From contig JAJCXT010000004.1 in assembly GCA_029263295.1 (NCBI GenBank), positions 1-37,591 on the forward strand: 37,591 nt of DNA, given 5' to 3'. Below the pieces are notes generated by a model that worked only from the letters and a program-made list of their open reading frames with translations, was not told the DNA's origin and did not search any database. Below are positions 37,589 to 37,591 of this stretch, one piece after another. The stretch is from Acidobacteriota bacterium. Its GTDB lineage: Bacteria; Acidobacteriota; UBA890; WLXD01. Within the stretch, counting starts at the first letter, position 1. Every line of letters begins with the position of its first letter. A program made the position numbers and the translations under genes.

Positions 37589-37591
37589 CGC

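Overview
This is a GC-rich, densely coding bacterial chromosome segment. It has seventeen complete protein genes beyond the efflux operon, two complete plus one truncated gene in that operon, and no RNA gene, insertion sequence or CRISPR array that I can see. No gap between genes exceeds about 230 bases. Three PadR regulator plus MacB/FtsX-like permease pairs, and a fourth PadR at the right edge, match the 'Acidobacterial PadR' and 'Acidobacterial duplicated orphan permease' (ADOP) families. That points to Acidobacteriota or a lineage with a similar gene repertoire. Secreted Asp-box propellers, sulfatases and M1/M20 hydrolases fit that picture. The taxonomic call is an inference from gene content only.

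Layout. 1-4950 (minus): a tripartite efflux operon, TolC-like outer membrane protein, lipoprotein adaptor and RND pump, with 4-bp overlaps; the pump runs off the left edge. 5157-7154 (plus): secreted M1-type metallopeptidase. 7313-10287 (plus): PadR/ADOP pair 1. 10288-13455 (minus): secreted Asp-box propeller protein. 13689-16770 (plus): PadR/ADOP pair 2 behind a perfect PadR-type palindrome. 16843-18276 (plus): RlmD/TrmA-type RNA methyltransferase. 18292-19299 (minus): adenine/adenosine deaminase. 19394-22428 (minus): PadR/ADOP pair 3. 22642-23436 (minus): ArsM-like methyltransferase with an in-frame UGA. 23621-25561 (minus): ABC-F ATPase. 25734-28732 (plus): M20 amidohydrolase, then an FGly-type sulfatase. 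28736-33784: two divergent paralogous membrane proteins with a spermidine-synthase-like domain. 33884-35779 (plus): PQQ-like propeller split by a membrane domain. 35822-37165 (minus): sulfatase-like lipoprotein. 37244-37588 (plus): PadR 4, probably followed by another permease off the edge.

The most interesting locus is 22642-23436. The ArsM-like reading frame meets a TGA exactly where the family has its C-terminal arsenic-binding cysteine, and then continues in the same frame for 56 family-like residues. An 8-bp perfect hairpin starts nine bases after the TGA with G in its loop, which fits a bacterial SECIS element. A terminator lies just after the second stop codon. The product would be a 264-residue selenoprotein with no cysteine at all, in which selenocysteine replaces the single retained catalytic thiol.

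Other points worth attention are the PadR-type operator at 13622-13647, the dyad in the divergent region at 37213-37229, the back-to-back pair of membrane proteins whose aminopropyltransferase active-site motifs are replaced, and the beta-propeller interrupted by about six transmembrane helices.
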